Origin: Bacteroidales bacterium H10
Lineage (GTDB): Bacteria; Bacteroidota; Bacteroidia; Bacteroidales; Muribaculaceae
Assembly: GCA_001701295.1 (NCBI GenBank)
Contig: DAAV01000092.1
Location: 1,383-9,152 of the forward strand
Direction of reading: 5' to 3'
DNA: 7,770 bases
Shown here: one piece after another, positions 1 through 6,022 of the stretch
Layout of the letters: every line of letters starts with the position of its first letter
Position numbering within the stretch: the first letter of the stretch is position 1
Notes under the pieces: model-generated
What the model was told of the DNA's origin: nothing
Database searches by the model: none
What the model saw: only the letters and a program-made list of their open reading frames with translations
Program-made: the position numbers and the translations under genes

Positions 1-51
1 ATGAACAATCCCGAGGCTTTCAAGGCTATTGTTGCCAAAGTCAAGAAATAA
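1..51 (+). CDS. 3' end of an unidentified protein-coding gene (partial)
   Basis: Reading frame 1 is open from the left edge and ends with TAA at 49-51, encoding the C-terminal residues MNNPEAFKAIVAKVKK. The ATG at position 1 is probably internal, because a 16-residue protein is unlikely and a strong intrinsic terminator follows 27 bp after the stop, as expected at the end of a transcription unit. The tail is basic and looks helical. Too little remains to assign a family. The gene should continue upstream of the window. Confidence 0.6.
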   Translation: MNNPEAFKAIVAKVKK

Positions 52-78
52 TATTTCAGAATTTTTCTTTAAGCGATA

Positions 79-115
79 GAGAGTCGATGCCGGTTGGCAT
101 CGGCTCTCGTTTTTT
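79..115 (+). terminator. Rho-independent terminator of the upstream gene
   Basis: A 13-bp stem (79-91 paired with 96-108, one T-G wobble at 84/103) closes a GGTT tetraloop and is followed by a run of six T at 110-115. It lies directly after the partial gene that ends at 51, so it ends that transcript and separates it from the cysteine-rich gene. Confidence 0.9.
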
Positions 116-214
116 AAGTCGTGCGGGAGCATAATATGAAAAAGTTTAAATTATCTTTATAAACCTTTTGTAAGGCAGACGCTCTAATAAGAAAACTTTA
201 ACAATTTTAAGGAT

Positions 215-634
215 ATGAAAAAATTTTTTTGCCTTATGGTTGTGGCGATGATCGCTGCGACTTCCGCTTTTGGCCAGCAGAAACTTTTCAACGCGACAGA
301 ACTTAACCGCGCAAAAGCGGATACCGCAAAAGTGGCGGATACAAAACCTCTCAAACGTAGTGACAGGACTCTGCAATGCCGCAGAGTATGTGAGAAGGCT
401 GTCTGCGATACAGTAATCTGTGACAAGACAGTGAAATGTGACAGAAATGTGAAATGTGACCGCGCATGTGAGAAAGGAAACCAGGATTGCTGCGTGCGTG
501 CCAACGTATGTCCGGGCGACAGTGTATGTCCTGTCAGCGGCAAAAAGATCAAACCTGTCAAGAAAGGAGATCAGCCTCTCAAAAGAGAGAAAGTGCTGCA
601 GACATCGAAAAACAAGACTGTAGAGAAGAAATAA
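215..634 (+). CDS. Small exported cysteine-rich basic protein with hexapeptide repeats
   Basis: This 139-residue protein begins with a clear signal peptide: a Lys pair, a hydrophobic core of about 14 residues, and a likely cleavage after TSAFG near residue 20. The mature part is very basic and contains 11 cysteines within about 55 residues (roughly 55-109), mostly spaced every 5 or 6 residues. The centre is built from the hexapeptides TVICDK, TVKCDR and NVKCDR, with looser copies NVCPGD/SVCPV further on. The tail is lysine-rich. I do not recognise a family. Export to the periplasm or cell surface is predicted. The cysteines could bind metal or form disulfides, but nothing shows which. The gene stands alone between two terminators. 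An AAGGA at 209-213 is too close to the ATG to be a standard ribosome binding site, and I saw no clear promoter. Confidence 0.8.
   Translation: MKKFFCLMVVAMIAATSAFGQQKLFNATELNRAKADTAKVADTKPLKRSDRTLQCRRVCEKAVCDTVICDKTVKCDRNVKCDRACEKGNQDCCVRANVCPGDSVCPVSGKKIKPVKKGDQPLKREKVLQTSKNKTVEKK
410..463 (+). repeat. Three 18-bp tandem units encoding hexapeptide T/N-V-x-C-D-K/R
   Basis: Three in-frame 18-bp units lie at 410-427, 428-445 and 446-463. Units two and three share an identical 12-base core (GTGAAATGTGAC). The translated unit places one cysteine every six residues. This points to growth of the cysteine-rich region by internal duplication. Confidence 0.8.
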
Positions 635-650
635 TAGGAAAATATTAAAA

Positions 651-696
651 AATCCGTCTGATATCATTAAAAAATATCAGGCGGATTAAACTTTTT
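651..696 (+). terminator. Terminator of the cysteine-rich protein gene
   Basis: A 14-bp stem (651-664 with 674-687, one T-G wobble) surrounds a 9-nt A-rich loop. Five T follow at 692-696 after a 4-nt spacer. It starts 16 bp after the stop at 632-634. The A-run before the stem could give some activity in the reverse direction too. Confidence 0.8.
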
Positions 697-727
697 CCGA
701 TCTGGGATGTCTACTAAGTAGGTAATT

Positions 728-770
728 GTCGCAGACATTGCCGAAATAATAAAACAATGCTGATTGCGAC
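728..770. other. Imperfect hairpin in the convergent intergenic region
   Basis: GTCGCA at 728-733 pairs with TGCGAC at 765-770, and CATTG at 736-740 pairs with CAATG at 755-759, with a small asymmetric internal loop and a 14-nt AT-rich apical loop. There is no T-tract directly after it on either strand. It abuts the next hairpin and may be part of a compound terminator. Confidence 0.45.
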
Positions 771-806
771 AAAACGGAGCTGAGGTCGAGGCCTTGACTC
801 CGTTTT
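771..806. terminator. Bidirectional terminator, probably for the nitroreductase gene
   Basis: AAAACGGAG at 771-779 pairs perfectly with CTCCGTTTT at 798-806. An inner GAGG/CCTT helix with a T-G wobble and a C/A mismatch extends the stem. It lies 4 bp beyond the nitroreductase stop on the minus strand. The plus-strand side has the longer T-rich tail, so it can act in both directions between the two convergent genes. Confidence 0.7.
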
Positions 807-810
807 ATTT

Positions 811-1563
811 TTATTTCTTTATGTCATATCCCTGATCACGCAGATAATCCTTGATTCTGTATGTCATGGCGTGGTCATAATATTCAAGTATGTGTGCCAC
901 CCAGTCGTTGTCTGTCGTGCCGCCTGAGCGTGTACGGTTATAAGTTTTCACCACTTCGTCATACGCTTCGAGTTCTTCGATCATCTTCCCGGAGTCCTGT
1001 CGGTAATGATTGCGATGGAAAACGAGAGAAGAGGGTTGTTTGGGCTTCAGATCCGGATGTTCGCGAGGCACTCCGAGAGCAAGTCCGCAGACCACGAATA
1101 CGCCTTTGGGCAGTTTGAGCAGTTCCGCCACCTTGCGCGGATCTACCGTGCGCAGATATCCTATGCAGTTGGATCCCAATCCGGATGCCTGCGCGGCGAC
1201 AACAGCGCTCATCATGGCCAGAGACGCATCAATGATTCCTATTGTCACACCGTCCATAGTGTCGGTAAACGGTGGTATGTCGAGACCCTTTTTCTCGGCG
1301 AGAAGAGATATTTTATTATAGTCCGACAGAAATATCAGCAGGCGGTTGCATGTCTTGAGCTGTTTCTGGTTTGTAAGTTCGTAGAGTTTCTCCTTGAGTT
1401 CCTGATCATCTATATCAATGACAGAAAACTGTTGCCCGTTGTAAGATGTCGGGGTGTTTTCCACAGCCTTGTATATGAAGTCCATGGTTTCGGCCGGTAT
1501 TTTTTCTCTTTCATACCTCCTCACGCTGGTACGCTCCAGCAAAGCGTCTTTTACGTCTATCAT
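811..1563 (-). CDS. Nitroreductase family protein, NfsA/FRP-like FMN oxidoreductase
   Basis: The 250-residue product matches the nitroreductase family in layout and length. The N-terminus has the FMN-phosphate signature R-x-S-x-R (residues 11-15, in ERTSVRRYERE). A NGQQFSVIDI segment follows near residue 42. The central GLGSNCIGYLR and the following LLKLPKGVFVVCGLALGVP form the usual flavin-binding loop and strand. The end KPKQPSSLVFHRNHY matches the KPR-P---VxHxxxY tail of NfsA/FRP-type enzymes. Such enzymes are cytosolic FMN proteins that use NAD(P)H to reduce flavins, quinones or nitro compounds; the natural substrate here is unknown. The ATG at 1561-1563 fits the family start. A weak promoter-like TTTG, 19 nt, TATCTAAA lies just before it, and a structured element with a terminator lies 38 bp upstream on the same strand, which could make the gene regulated by readthrough. 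Confidence 0.9.
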   Translation of the reverse strand: MIDVKDALLERTSVRRYEREKIPAETMDFIYKAVENTPTSYNGQQFSVIDIDDQELKEKLYELTNQKQLKTCNRLLIFLSDYNKISLLAEKKGLDIPPFTDTMDGVTIGIIDASLAMMSAVVAAQASGLGSNCIGYLRTVDPRKVAELLKLPKGVFVVCGLALGVPREHPDLKPKQPSSLVFHRNHYRQDSGKMIEELEAYDEVVKTYNRTRSGGTTDNDWVAHILEYYDHAMTYRIKDYLRDQGYDIKK

Positions 1564-1599
1564 GTGCTTTAGATATTGGTTTAATAATTATATACAAAT

Positions 1600-1834
1600 T
1601 GAAAAGCCGGTGACTGGGATCAGTCACCGACTTTTATAAGGTCCACACCAAAGGATTGTGACGAAACTCCGAGTGACAGGATTTGAGGGCTTGCCAATCT
1701 TTGTAATCCGCCTGCGACCCGGAGGTCAACGCCTTTCGGCGTGGGGCCCGCCATTAACGGGCAAGCTTGTCTCGGTATTTCTTTAAAATTTGATGAGTTT
1801 CCCAATATGCTTTGATGTGGGATTTTTCCTTTAC
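1600..1834 (-). ncRNA. Candidate structured small RNA (about 235 nt) with own promoter and terminator
   Basis: On the minus strand, nested helices join the 5' and 3' parts: 1810-1820 with 1643-1653 (11 bp, one G-U), 1803-1806 with 1655-1658, 1795-1801 with 1663-1669, 1771-1774 with 1670-1673, and 1760-1766 with 1689-1695 (7 bp, GCTTGCC/GGCAAGC). The apical part has a perfect ACGCC-GAAA-GGCGT hairpin (1729-1742); the GNRA loop exists only on the minus strand. A Bacteroidetes promoter lies just upstream and a terminator hairpin at 1602-1635 closes the unit. The start near 1834 and the end near 1600 are estimates. The promoter-RNA-terminator layout with paired ends recalls 6S RNA or Bacteroidales-1 type RNAs, but I cannot match the sequence from memory. 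A structured leader of the nitroreductase gene, or a dispersed intergenic repeat, are the alternatives. Confidence 0.65.
1602..1635 (-). terminator. Terminator of the candidate small RNA
   Basis: A 9-bp helix (1608-1616 with 1621-1629) with a 4-nt loop is extended by AAAAG/CTTTT (1602-1606 with 1631-1635) across a single mismatch. On the minus strand it ends in CTTTTCAATTT, and on the plus strand in CTTTTATAA. No protein gene ends here on either strand, which supports a non-coding transcript ending at this site. Confidence 0.75.
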
Positions 1835-1838
1835 AACG

Positions 1839-1870
1839 CAAAGATAAGCCATCCGGTACGATTTTCCAAA
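1839..1870 (-). promoter_or_regulatory. Bacteroidetes-type promoter for the candidate small RNA
   Basis: On the minus strand the -33 box TTTG (1867-1870) is followed by exactly 20 nt and a -7 box TATCTTTG (1839-1846). Both boxes match the Bacteroidetes housekeeping sigma consensus TTTG / TAnnTTTG at the preferred spacing. Transcription should start near 1834, just upstream of the first paired element. Confidence 0.75.
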
Positions 1871-1912
1871 TCCTGGCCGTTATTTTTATCATCAATTTAT
1901 CTACAGCCGTAA

Positions 1913-1944
1913 ATTGGGAAGGAAGATAAAAAGTTGTAAATTTG
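1913..1944 (+). promoter_or_regulatory. Promoter of the acyltransferase gene, nearly touching its start codon
   Basis: ATTG (1913-1916, three of four -33 bases), 20 nt, then TAAATTTG (1937-1944, a full match to TAnnTTTG). The ATG follows only 4 nt later at 1949, so the predicted transcript start falls on or next to the start codon. Either the mRNA is leaderless or translation begins at the in-frame ATG at 1982. Confidence 0.65.
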
Positions 1945-1948
1945 CCGT

Positions 1949-2968
1949 ATGAAACAGAATTACAGTTTTTCACGACCGCTTATGCCTGAATCGCATGCTT
2001 CGGGCAGACTGCAGTTTATAGACGGCGCGAAAGGATTCGCGCTCATATGTGTGATGCTTGGACATACCGAAGGAGGGGCGGTTGTCACTTATATAGACAA
2101 TATGCTCTTGCCGGTCTTCTGGGTGGCTGCGGGTTATACCTCACATCCCGACTTCAGAATCTCTCGGCGTTTCCGGTCTCTTCTCCTCCCGTATCTGTTC
2201 ATGAGTCTGGCATGTCTTATTTTCATGCTTCTGGTGAATCCCGCGTCGGTAGGCATGCGGTCGATGATCGGTATCTTATACTCCCGTTTCAAATTATTTC
2301 CCTTTGCGGATGCCGCAGACAGTTTCAGAATGATGAATATTGACAACAGTGTCCTGTGGTTTCTCACCTCGATGTTTACCGCCTATTGTCTCTTCCGTCT
2401 TCTCCTTGACATCCGTTGTGACAGAAACCGTATATTGGCAGCTATCGCCTGTGTGGCGATGGGCTACATTTATCCTTATCTCCCTTTGTTGCTGCCGTGG
2501 AGTCTTGATACGGCATTCTTTATAGCTCCGCTCATGCTTGGTGGTAATCTGATGCGCAGATATGGCATTCTGGAACGTTACGGCTGGAAGATCCTCTTGT
2601 TGTCAGTCCCGGCATACATGGTGTGCAATTATCTTACCGGCGCGACCAACTACTCCATACGCGAGATGGGTGCTTTCTATCCCGCCTCTTTCGGATGCGG
2701 TATCTTCGGAGCGGTCGCGTTGCTGGTCTTGTTCCGTCTTCCGCTCTGCTCATATATGAGCAGAGCCTTTGCGTTTCTGAACGCAAAGGCTCTATATATA
2801 TTCGGTCTTCAGCTGGTATTCCTGGAGATCGGTCTCAGGTTCGGGATGCATTTCGGTTTGCCTCTGTGGCTCACCGTATCGCTTCAGATAATTATTGCTG
2901 TAGCGGGAGGATATCTGTCGGGAGTCATCGCGGGGAAACTGACAGATCTCTTCCCGAAACGTGGCTAA
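1949..2968 (+). CDS. Membrane acyltransferase, acyltransferase-3 / fucose 4-O-acetylase type
   Basis: The 339-residue protein is strongly hydrophobic, with about ten predicted membrane segments. Near the N-terminus it has FIDGAKGFALICVMLGH (residues 23-39), the family motif with the conserved Asp/Arg-region and the catalytic-site His39. FWVAAGYTSHPDF and NSVLWFLTSMFTAY resemble segments of COG3594-like O-acetylases. Members (PF01757) use acetyl-CoA on the cytoplasmic side to acylate sugars of surface polysaccharides or lipids; the acceptor here is unknown. The nearby rfbD (rhamnose synthesis) fits a surface-sugar role, but the genes are convergent and not an operon. The ATG at 1949 is used because the motif starts soon after it; ATG 1982 (residue 12) is an alternative, given the promoter position. 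The coding sequence contains two striking perfect inverted repeats at 2743-2793. The stop lies 18 bp from the prfC stop. Confidence 0.85.
   Translation: MKQNYSFSRPLMPESHASGRLQFIDGAKGFALICVMLGHTEGGAVVTYIDNMLLPVFWVAAGYTSHPDFRISRRFRSLLLPYLFMSLACLIFMLLVNPASVGMRSMIGILYSRFKLFPFADAADSFRMMNIDNSVLWFLTSMFTAYCLFRLLLDIRCDRNRILAAIACVAMGYIYPYLPLLLPWSLDTAFFIAPLMLGGNLMRRYGILERYGWKILLLSVPAYMVCNYLTGATNYSIREMGAFYPASFGCGIFGAVALLVLFRLPLCSYMSRAFAFLNAKALYIFGLQLVFLEIGLRFGMHFGLPLWLTVSLQIIIAVAGGYLSGVIAGKLTDLFPKRG
2743..2766. repeat. 24-bp perfect palindrome inside the acyltransferase gene
   Basis: The half site GCTCTGCTCATA (2743-2754) is followed immediately by its exact reverse complement (2755-2766), with no central spacer. 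It lies in codons for residues about 265-272. A spacer-free palindrome resembles a dimeric protein-binding site more than an RNA hairpin. Confidence 0.8.
2762..2793. repeat. 14-bp perfect inverted repeat with 4-nt loop, overlapping the palindrome
   Basis: AGAGCCTTTGCGTT (2762-2775) pairs exactly with 2780-2793 across the loop TCTG. It shares the AGAGC at 2762-2766 with the upstream palindrome, so the two stems exclude each other. The encoded residues are RAFAFLNAKAL. It is followed by TATATATA rather than a T-run, so it is not a standard terminator. Confidence 0.8.
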
Positions 2969-2986
2969 ACGGCTTTCGGCCGGCTG

Positions 2987-4567
2987 CTAAAACTCCGAAC
3001 TGAAATGGAACCGGATTTTCGGGAAGTCCGACTGTGCCATCTGAAGAACATAGTTTGAATCCGCAAGAAATACGTCACGCCCCTCTTTGTCTGTAGCCAT
3101 GAATTGGTGCTTGCGTTTCTTGAACGCGGCGAGTGCCTCATCGTCATCGCTTTCTATCCAGCAGGCCTTGTAGAGACTGATAGGTTCCCAGCGGCATTGA
3201 GCGGCATATTCGTGAAGGAGACGGTATTGTATGACCTCGAACTGGAGCTGTCCGACAGTGCCTATGATCTTTCTGCCGTTGAACTGGTTGGTGAATAACT
3301 GGGCCACACCTTCGTCCATAAGCTGGTGGATGCCTTTGTCGAGTTGTTTCGCCTTCATGGGATCGGCATTCTCGATATATTTGAACATCTCGGGTGAGAA
3401 AGAGGGAAGTCCTTTGAAATGAAGTTCTTCTCCGCCTGTCAGAGTATCGCCGATCTTGAAATTGCCGGTGTCGGGAATGCCGACGATGTCACCCGGATAT
3501 GCTTCGTCCACTATATTCTTCTTTTGAGCCATGAATGCTGTCGGAGCGGCGAAGCGCATCATCTTGTCGTGCCGTACATGTTTGTAATACACGTTTCGTT
3601 CGAATTTGCCGGAACATATCTTGACAAAAGCTATACAGCTGCGGTGATTCGGATCCATATTCGCGTGAATCTTGAATACGAAGCCCGTGAACTGTTCCTC
3701 GTCGGGACGTACTTCGCGTTCCACAGCCATGATCGGTCGTGGCGACGGTGCGATCTCCACGAAACAATCCAGAAGTTCCTTGACACCGAATGTATTTAAT
3801 GCCGATCCGAAAAATACCGGAGCCATTTCTCCTCGGAGATAGTCTGTCTTGTCGAAATCAGGATATACTCCCTCGATCAGTTCAAGATCTTCACGCAGTT
3901 TGCCGGCGTTCTCTTCTCCGACAAGACGGTCCACCTCCGGTGAGTTGACGTCGTCGATTTCTACGCGTTCGCTTATTGTCTGTTTGGATGGAGTGAAGAG
4001 ATCGAGGCCTCGCTCGTAGATGTTGTAGACGCCCTTGAATCTTTCTCCCATATTGATGGGCCATGTGAGCGGTCGGACTCCGATCTTGAGTTCTTTCTCA
4101 AGTTCGTCGAGAATGTCGAACGGATCGCGGCCTTCGCGGTCAAGTTTGTTTACGAATATTATGACCGGTGTCCGGCGCATGCGGCATACCTCCATGAGCC
4201 GTCTGGTCTGTGTCTCCACTCCTTTGGCGGCGTCAACCACAATAATCAACGAGTCCACGGCCGTGAGTGTCCGGAATGTGTCTTCGGCGAAATCCTGGTG
4301 GCCCGGAGTGTCAAGGATATTGATCTTGTAGTCTCCGTAATTGAAACCCATGACAGAAGTGGCGACCGAGATGCCACGCTGCTTTTCGATCTCCATCCAG
4401 TCGGATGTCGCTGTTTTCTTTATCTTGTTGCTTTTGACAGCACCTGCCACATGGATCGCGCCGCCGAAAAGAAGCAGTTTCTCGGTCAGAGTGGTCTTTC
4501 CGGCGTCGGGGTGTGATATTATGGCGAAAGTGCGTCTGCGTCCGATCTCTTTGGTCAGTTCTTCCAA
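2987..4567 (-). CDS. prfC: Peptide chain release factor 3 (RF3), TTG start
   Basis: RF3 is a translational GTPase that removes RF1/RF2 from the ribosome after peptide release. The 526-residue product has the family length (E. coli RF3 has 529). G motifs are complete: SHPDAGKTT (18-26), RGIS switch I (64-67), DTPGH (86-90), NKLDRE (140-145) and GSALNTFGV (about 254-262). An EF-Tu-like domain 2 and the RF3 C-terminal domain follow, the latter including [15 protein letters not shown]. The start is TTG at 4565-4567: an in-frame TAA lies 6 nt upstream and the next Met is residue 58, inside the GTPase domain. It is the last gene of the DUF4924-rfbD-prfC operon, 20 nt after rfbD. No Shine-Dalgarno site is visible. 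The stop is TAG. Confidence 0.97.
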   Translation of the reverse strand: MEELTKEIGRRRTFAIISHPDAGKTTLTEKLLLFGGAIHVAGAVKSNKIKKTATSDWMEIEKQRGISVATSVMGFNYGDYKINILDTPGHQDFAEDTFRTLTAVDSLIIVVDAAKGVETQTRRLMEVCRMRRTPVIIFVNKLDREGRDPFDILDELEKELKIGVRPLTWPINMGERFKGVYNIYERGLDLFTPSKQTISERVEIDDVNSPEVDRLVGEENAGKLREDLELIEGVYPDFDKTDYLRGEMAPVFFGSALNTFGVKELLDCFVEIAPSPRPIMAVEREVRPDEEQFTGFVFKIHANMDPNHRSCIAFVKICSGKFERNVYYKHVRHDKMMRFAAPTAFMAQKKNIVDEAYPGDIVGIPDTGNFKIGDTLTGGEELHFKGLPSFSPEMFKYIENADPMKAKQLDKGIHQLMDEGVAQLFTNQFNGRKIIGTVGQLQFEVIQYRLLHEYAAQCRWEPISLYKACWIESDDDEALAAFKKRKHQFMATDKEGRDVFLADSNYVLQMAQSDFPKIRFHFSSEF

Positions 4568-4587
4568 GTCAGATTATTTTTAACGGG

Positions 4588-5448
4588 TTACTTGTTGTCA
4601 AGGTTGATAAGGCATTTGCGGAGAGAGTCACGCCAATACGGGATGTCTATACCGTAGGTGTTCTTGATTTTGCTCTTGCTCAGCACTGAGTATAGCGGTC
4701 GTTTTGCTGGAGTGGGATAGGCTGAGGTGGGGATAGGATTTACCTTTACCTCTTTGCCTGCCATCTCGAAAATGGCTTTGGTGAAATCATACCAGGATGC
4801 AACGCCCTCGTCTGTGAAATGATAGATGCCGGGTATCCATTTCTCATGTTTGATTATTGTGTGGATGGCTGAGGCGAGATCTCCGGCGTAGGTCGGTGTG
4901 CCGATCTGGTCGGCCACGACGTTTATTTCCGGTCTTGTCTCCGCAAGGTCGAGCATTGTCTTGACGAAGTTTTTGCCGAATTCCGAATAAAGCCATGCGG
5001 TGCGGATGATCATCGCGTTCTGGCAGAACGATGTAAGCAGCGCCTCGCCTTCAAGTTTGGTGCGGCCGTATATGCCTTGGGGATACGGCTCGTCGTTTTC
5101 TTCATAAGGCCGGAAACCCTGACCGGAGAAAACATAATCGGTGGAGATGTGTATCACTTTTGCTCCCGTTTTTACGGCAGCTTCGCCGAGATTGCCGACG
5201 GCTCCTGTGTTGAGCGCGGAGGCGAGTATCTCGTCCGATTCCGCTTTGTCGACAGCCGTATAAGCGGCACAGTTGACGATTATGTCGAAACGGTGATCCG
5301 ACAGAAAGCGTTCTACTGCCTCGCGGTTGGTTATGTCAAGAGTGTCATAATCCGTGTATACCGCCTCGATGTCAGGATCATTGTCTATTTCACGGCGAAG
5401 ACTTGATCCAAGCTGACCGTTGCAGCCTGTTACGAGTATTTTTTTCAT
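4588..5448 (-). CDS. rfbD: dTDP-4-dehydrorhamnose reductase (RmlD)
   Basis: This cytosolic enzyme makes the last step of dTDP-L-rhamnose synthesis, reducing dTDP-4-keto-L-rhamnose with NAD(P)H to supply rhamnose for surface polysaccharides. The 286-residue protein is an extended short-chain dehydrogenase. It has the Rossmann motif GCNGQLG (8-14), NCAAYTAVDKAE (59-70), STDYVFSG (102-109), and the catalytic YGRTK (Tyr127, Lys131). TAWLYSEFGKNF and DQIGTPTYAGDLA are also typical. I placed the start at MKKILV (5446-5448). The open frame extends 31 codons further, but that part overlaps the preceding gene and has no family similarity. The upstream stop is only 4 nt away, so translational coupling is likely. 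The other dTDP-rhamnose genes (rfbA, rfbB, rfbC) are not in this window. Confidence 0.95.
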   Translation of the reverse strand: MKKILVTGCNGQLGSSLRREIDNDPDIEAVYTDYDTLDITNREAVERFLSDHRFDIIVNCAAYTAVDKAESDEILASALNTGAVGNLGEAAVKTGAKVIHISTDYVFSGQGFRPYEENDEPYPQGIYGRTKLEGEALLTSFCQNAMIIRTAWLYSEFGKNFVKTMLDLAETRPEINVVADQIGTPTYAGDLASAIHTIIKHEKWIPGIYHFTDEGVASWYDFTKAIFEMAGKEVKVNPIPTSAYPTPAKRPLYSVLSKSKIKNTYGIDIPYWRDSLRKCLINLDNK

Positions 5449-5452
5449 GAGT

Positions 5453-6004
5453 TTATTCGTTAAATTCCAATTCGTTGTTGTAGTCTTTTTTATAATATCC
5501 GGCGAGATGGGCCAGAAAACGCGATATCTGTTTCGCCGCACGGGAGGTTTCTTCGGAAATCTCTTTATGTTGCAGTCTCAGCATAAGAAGTCCGTACAAC
5601 GCATCGAAACAAGTCTCGATTTCCTCCTTGCGGTTGTCTCCGGCTTTGGCACGCAGTTCCACTATCAGTGGCAGCGTGTTGTAATAGTCCGCGGCATATG
5701 ATGCGAATTTGGGATCGTTAAGCAGTCTCCGGTGCAATTGTTCGATGTCGTGGAGAGTATTGGCATTGAGCTGCAGATGCCCTGTCTTCTCCTTTCCCTC
5801 GCGCCGCATCATGTCGATAAGAGACTCGTACCAGTCGAGTATTTCCCGGCGCTTGCCTTCTTCGAGATCTGCGTAGTGGTTTACGAGGTTTTTTTCTATT
5901 TTGTCGATATCGAGGCCATAGGCACGTATTATATCTTCTATCTGCCACATATAGAGCAGATATTCCGCTATGTTCTCTCTCTTCTTTGCAGATGCGGTTA
6001 TCAT
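5453..6004 (-). CDS. DUF4924-like protein of unknown function
   Basis: This 183-residue soluble protein is rich in charged residues and probably all alpha-helical; there is no signal peptide or membrane segment. The N-terminal KKRENIAEYLLYMWQIEDIIRAYGLDIDKI is what I recognise as typical of the Bacteroidetes DUF4924 family, whose function is unknown. The start is set at MITASAKKREN (6002-6004): the frame extends 21 codons upstream, but those residues are Cys-rich and unlike the family, and they lie over the promoter. It is the first gene of the operon with rfbD (4-nt gap) and prfC. The DUF4924-rfbD-prfC order is, as I recall, common in Bacteroides relatives, which suggests shared expression rather than a shared reaction. 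Confidence 0.8.
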   Translation of the reverse strand: MITASAKKRENIAEYLLYMWQIEDIIRAYGLDIDKIEKNLVNHYADLEEGKRREILDWYESLIDMMRREGKEKTGHLQLNANTLHDIEQLHRRLLNDPKFASYAADYYNTLPLIVELRAKAGDNRKEEIETCFDALYGLLMLRLQHKEISEETSRAAKQISRFLAHLAGYYKKDYNNELEFNE

Positions 6005-6022
6005 GATTTTATTTTTATGGTG

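Noticed and set aside
152..159. TATCTTTA as -7 box for the cysteine-rich gene
   Set aside because: It lacks the final G and has no TTTG-like -33 box at the right distance.
410..463. CRISPR-like or minisatellite reading of the 18-bp repeats
   Set aside because: The units are contiguous, in frame and imperfect without spacers, so they are a protein-coding repeat.
1006..1572. 188-codon plus-strand open frame opposite the nitroreductase
   Set aside because: It is antisense to a clear family match, with no domain or start signal of its own.
1620..1973. 117-codon minus-strand open frame across the intergenic region
   Set aside because: It covers the terminator hairpin, the structured RNA block and both promoters and begins inside the acyltransferase gene. 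Its composition is not protein-like, so it is better read as a by-product of the RNA element.
2969..2986. Small hairpin between the acyltransferase and prfC stops as a shared terminator
   Set aside because: The stem CGGC/GCCG is only 4 bp and has no adjacent T-tract on either strand.
5449..5541. 31-codon N-terminal extension of rfbD
   Set aside because: It overlaps the end of the DUF4924-like gene and precedes the canonical MKKILVTG start; nothing in it resembles the family.
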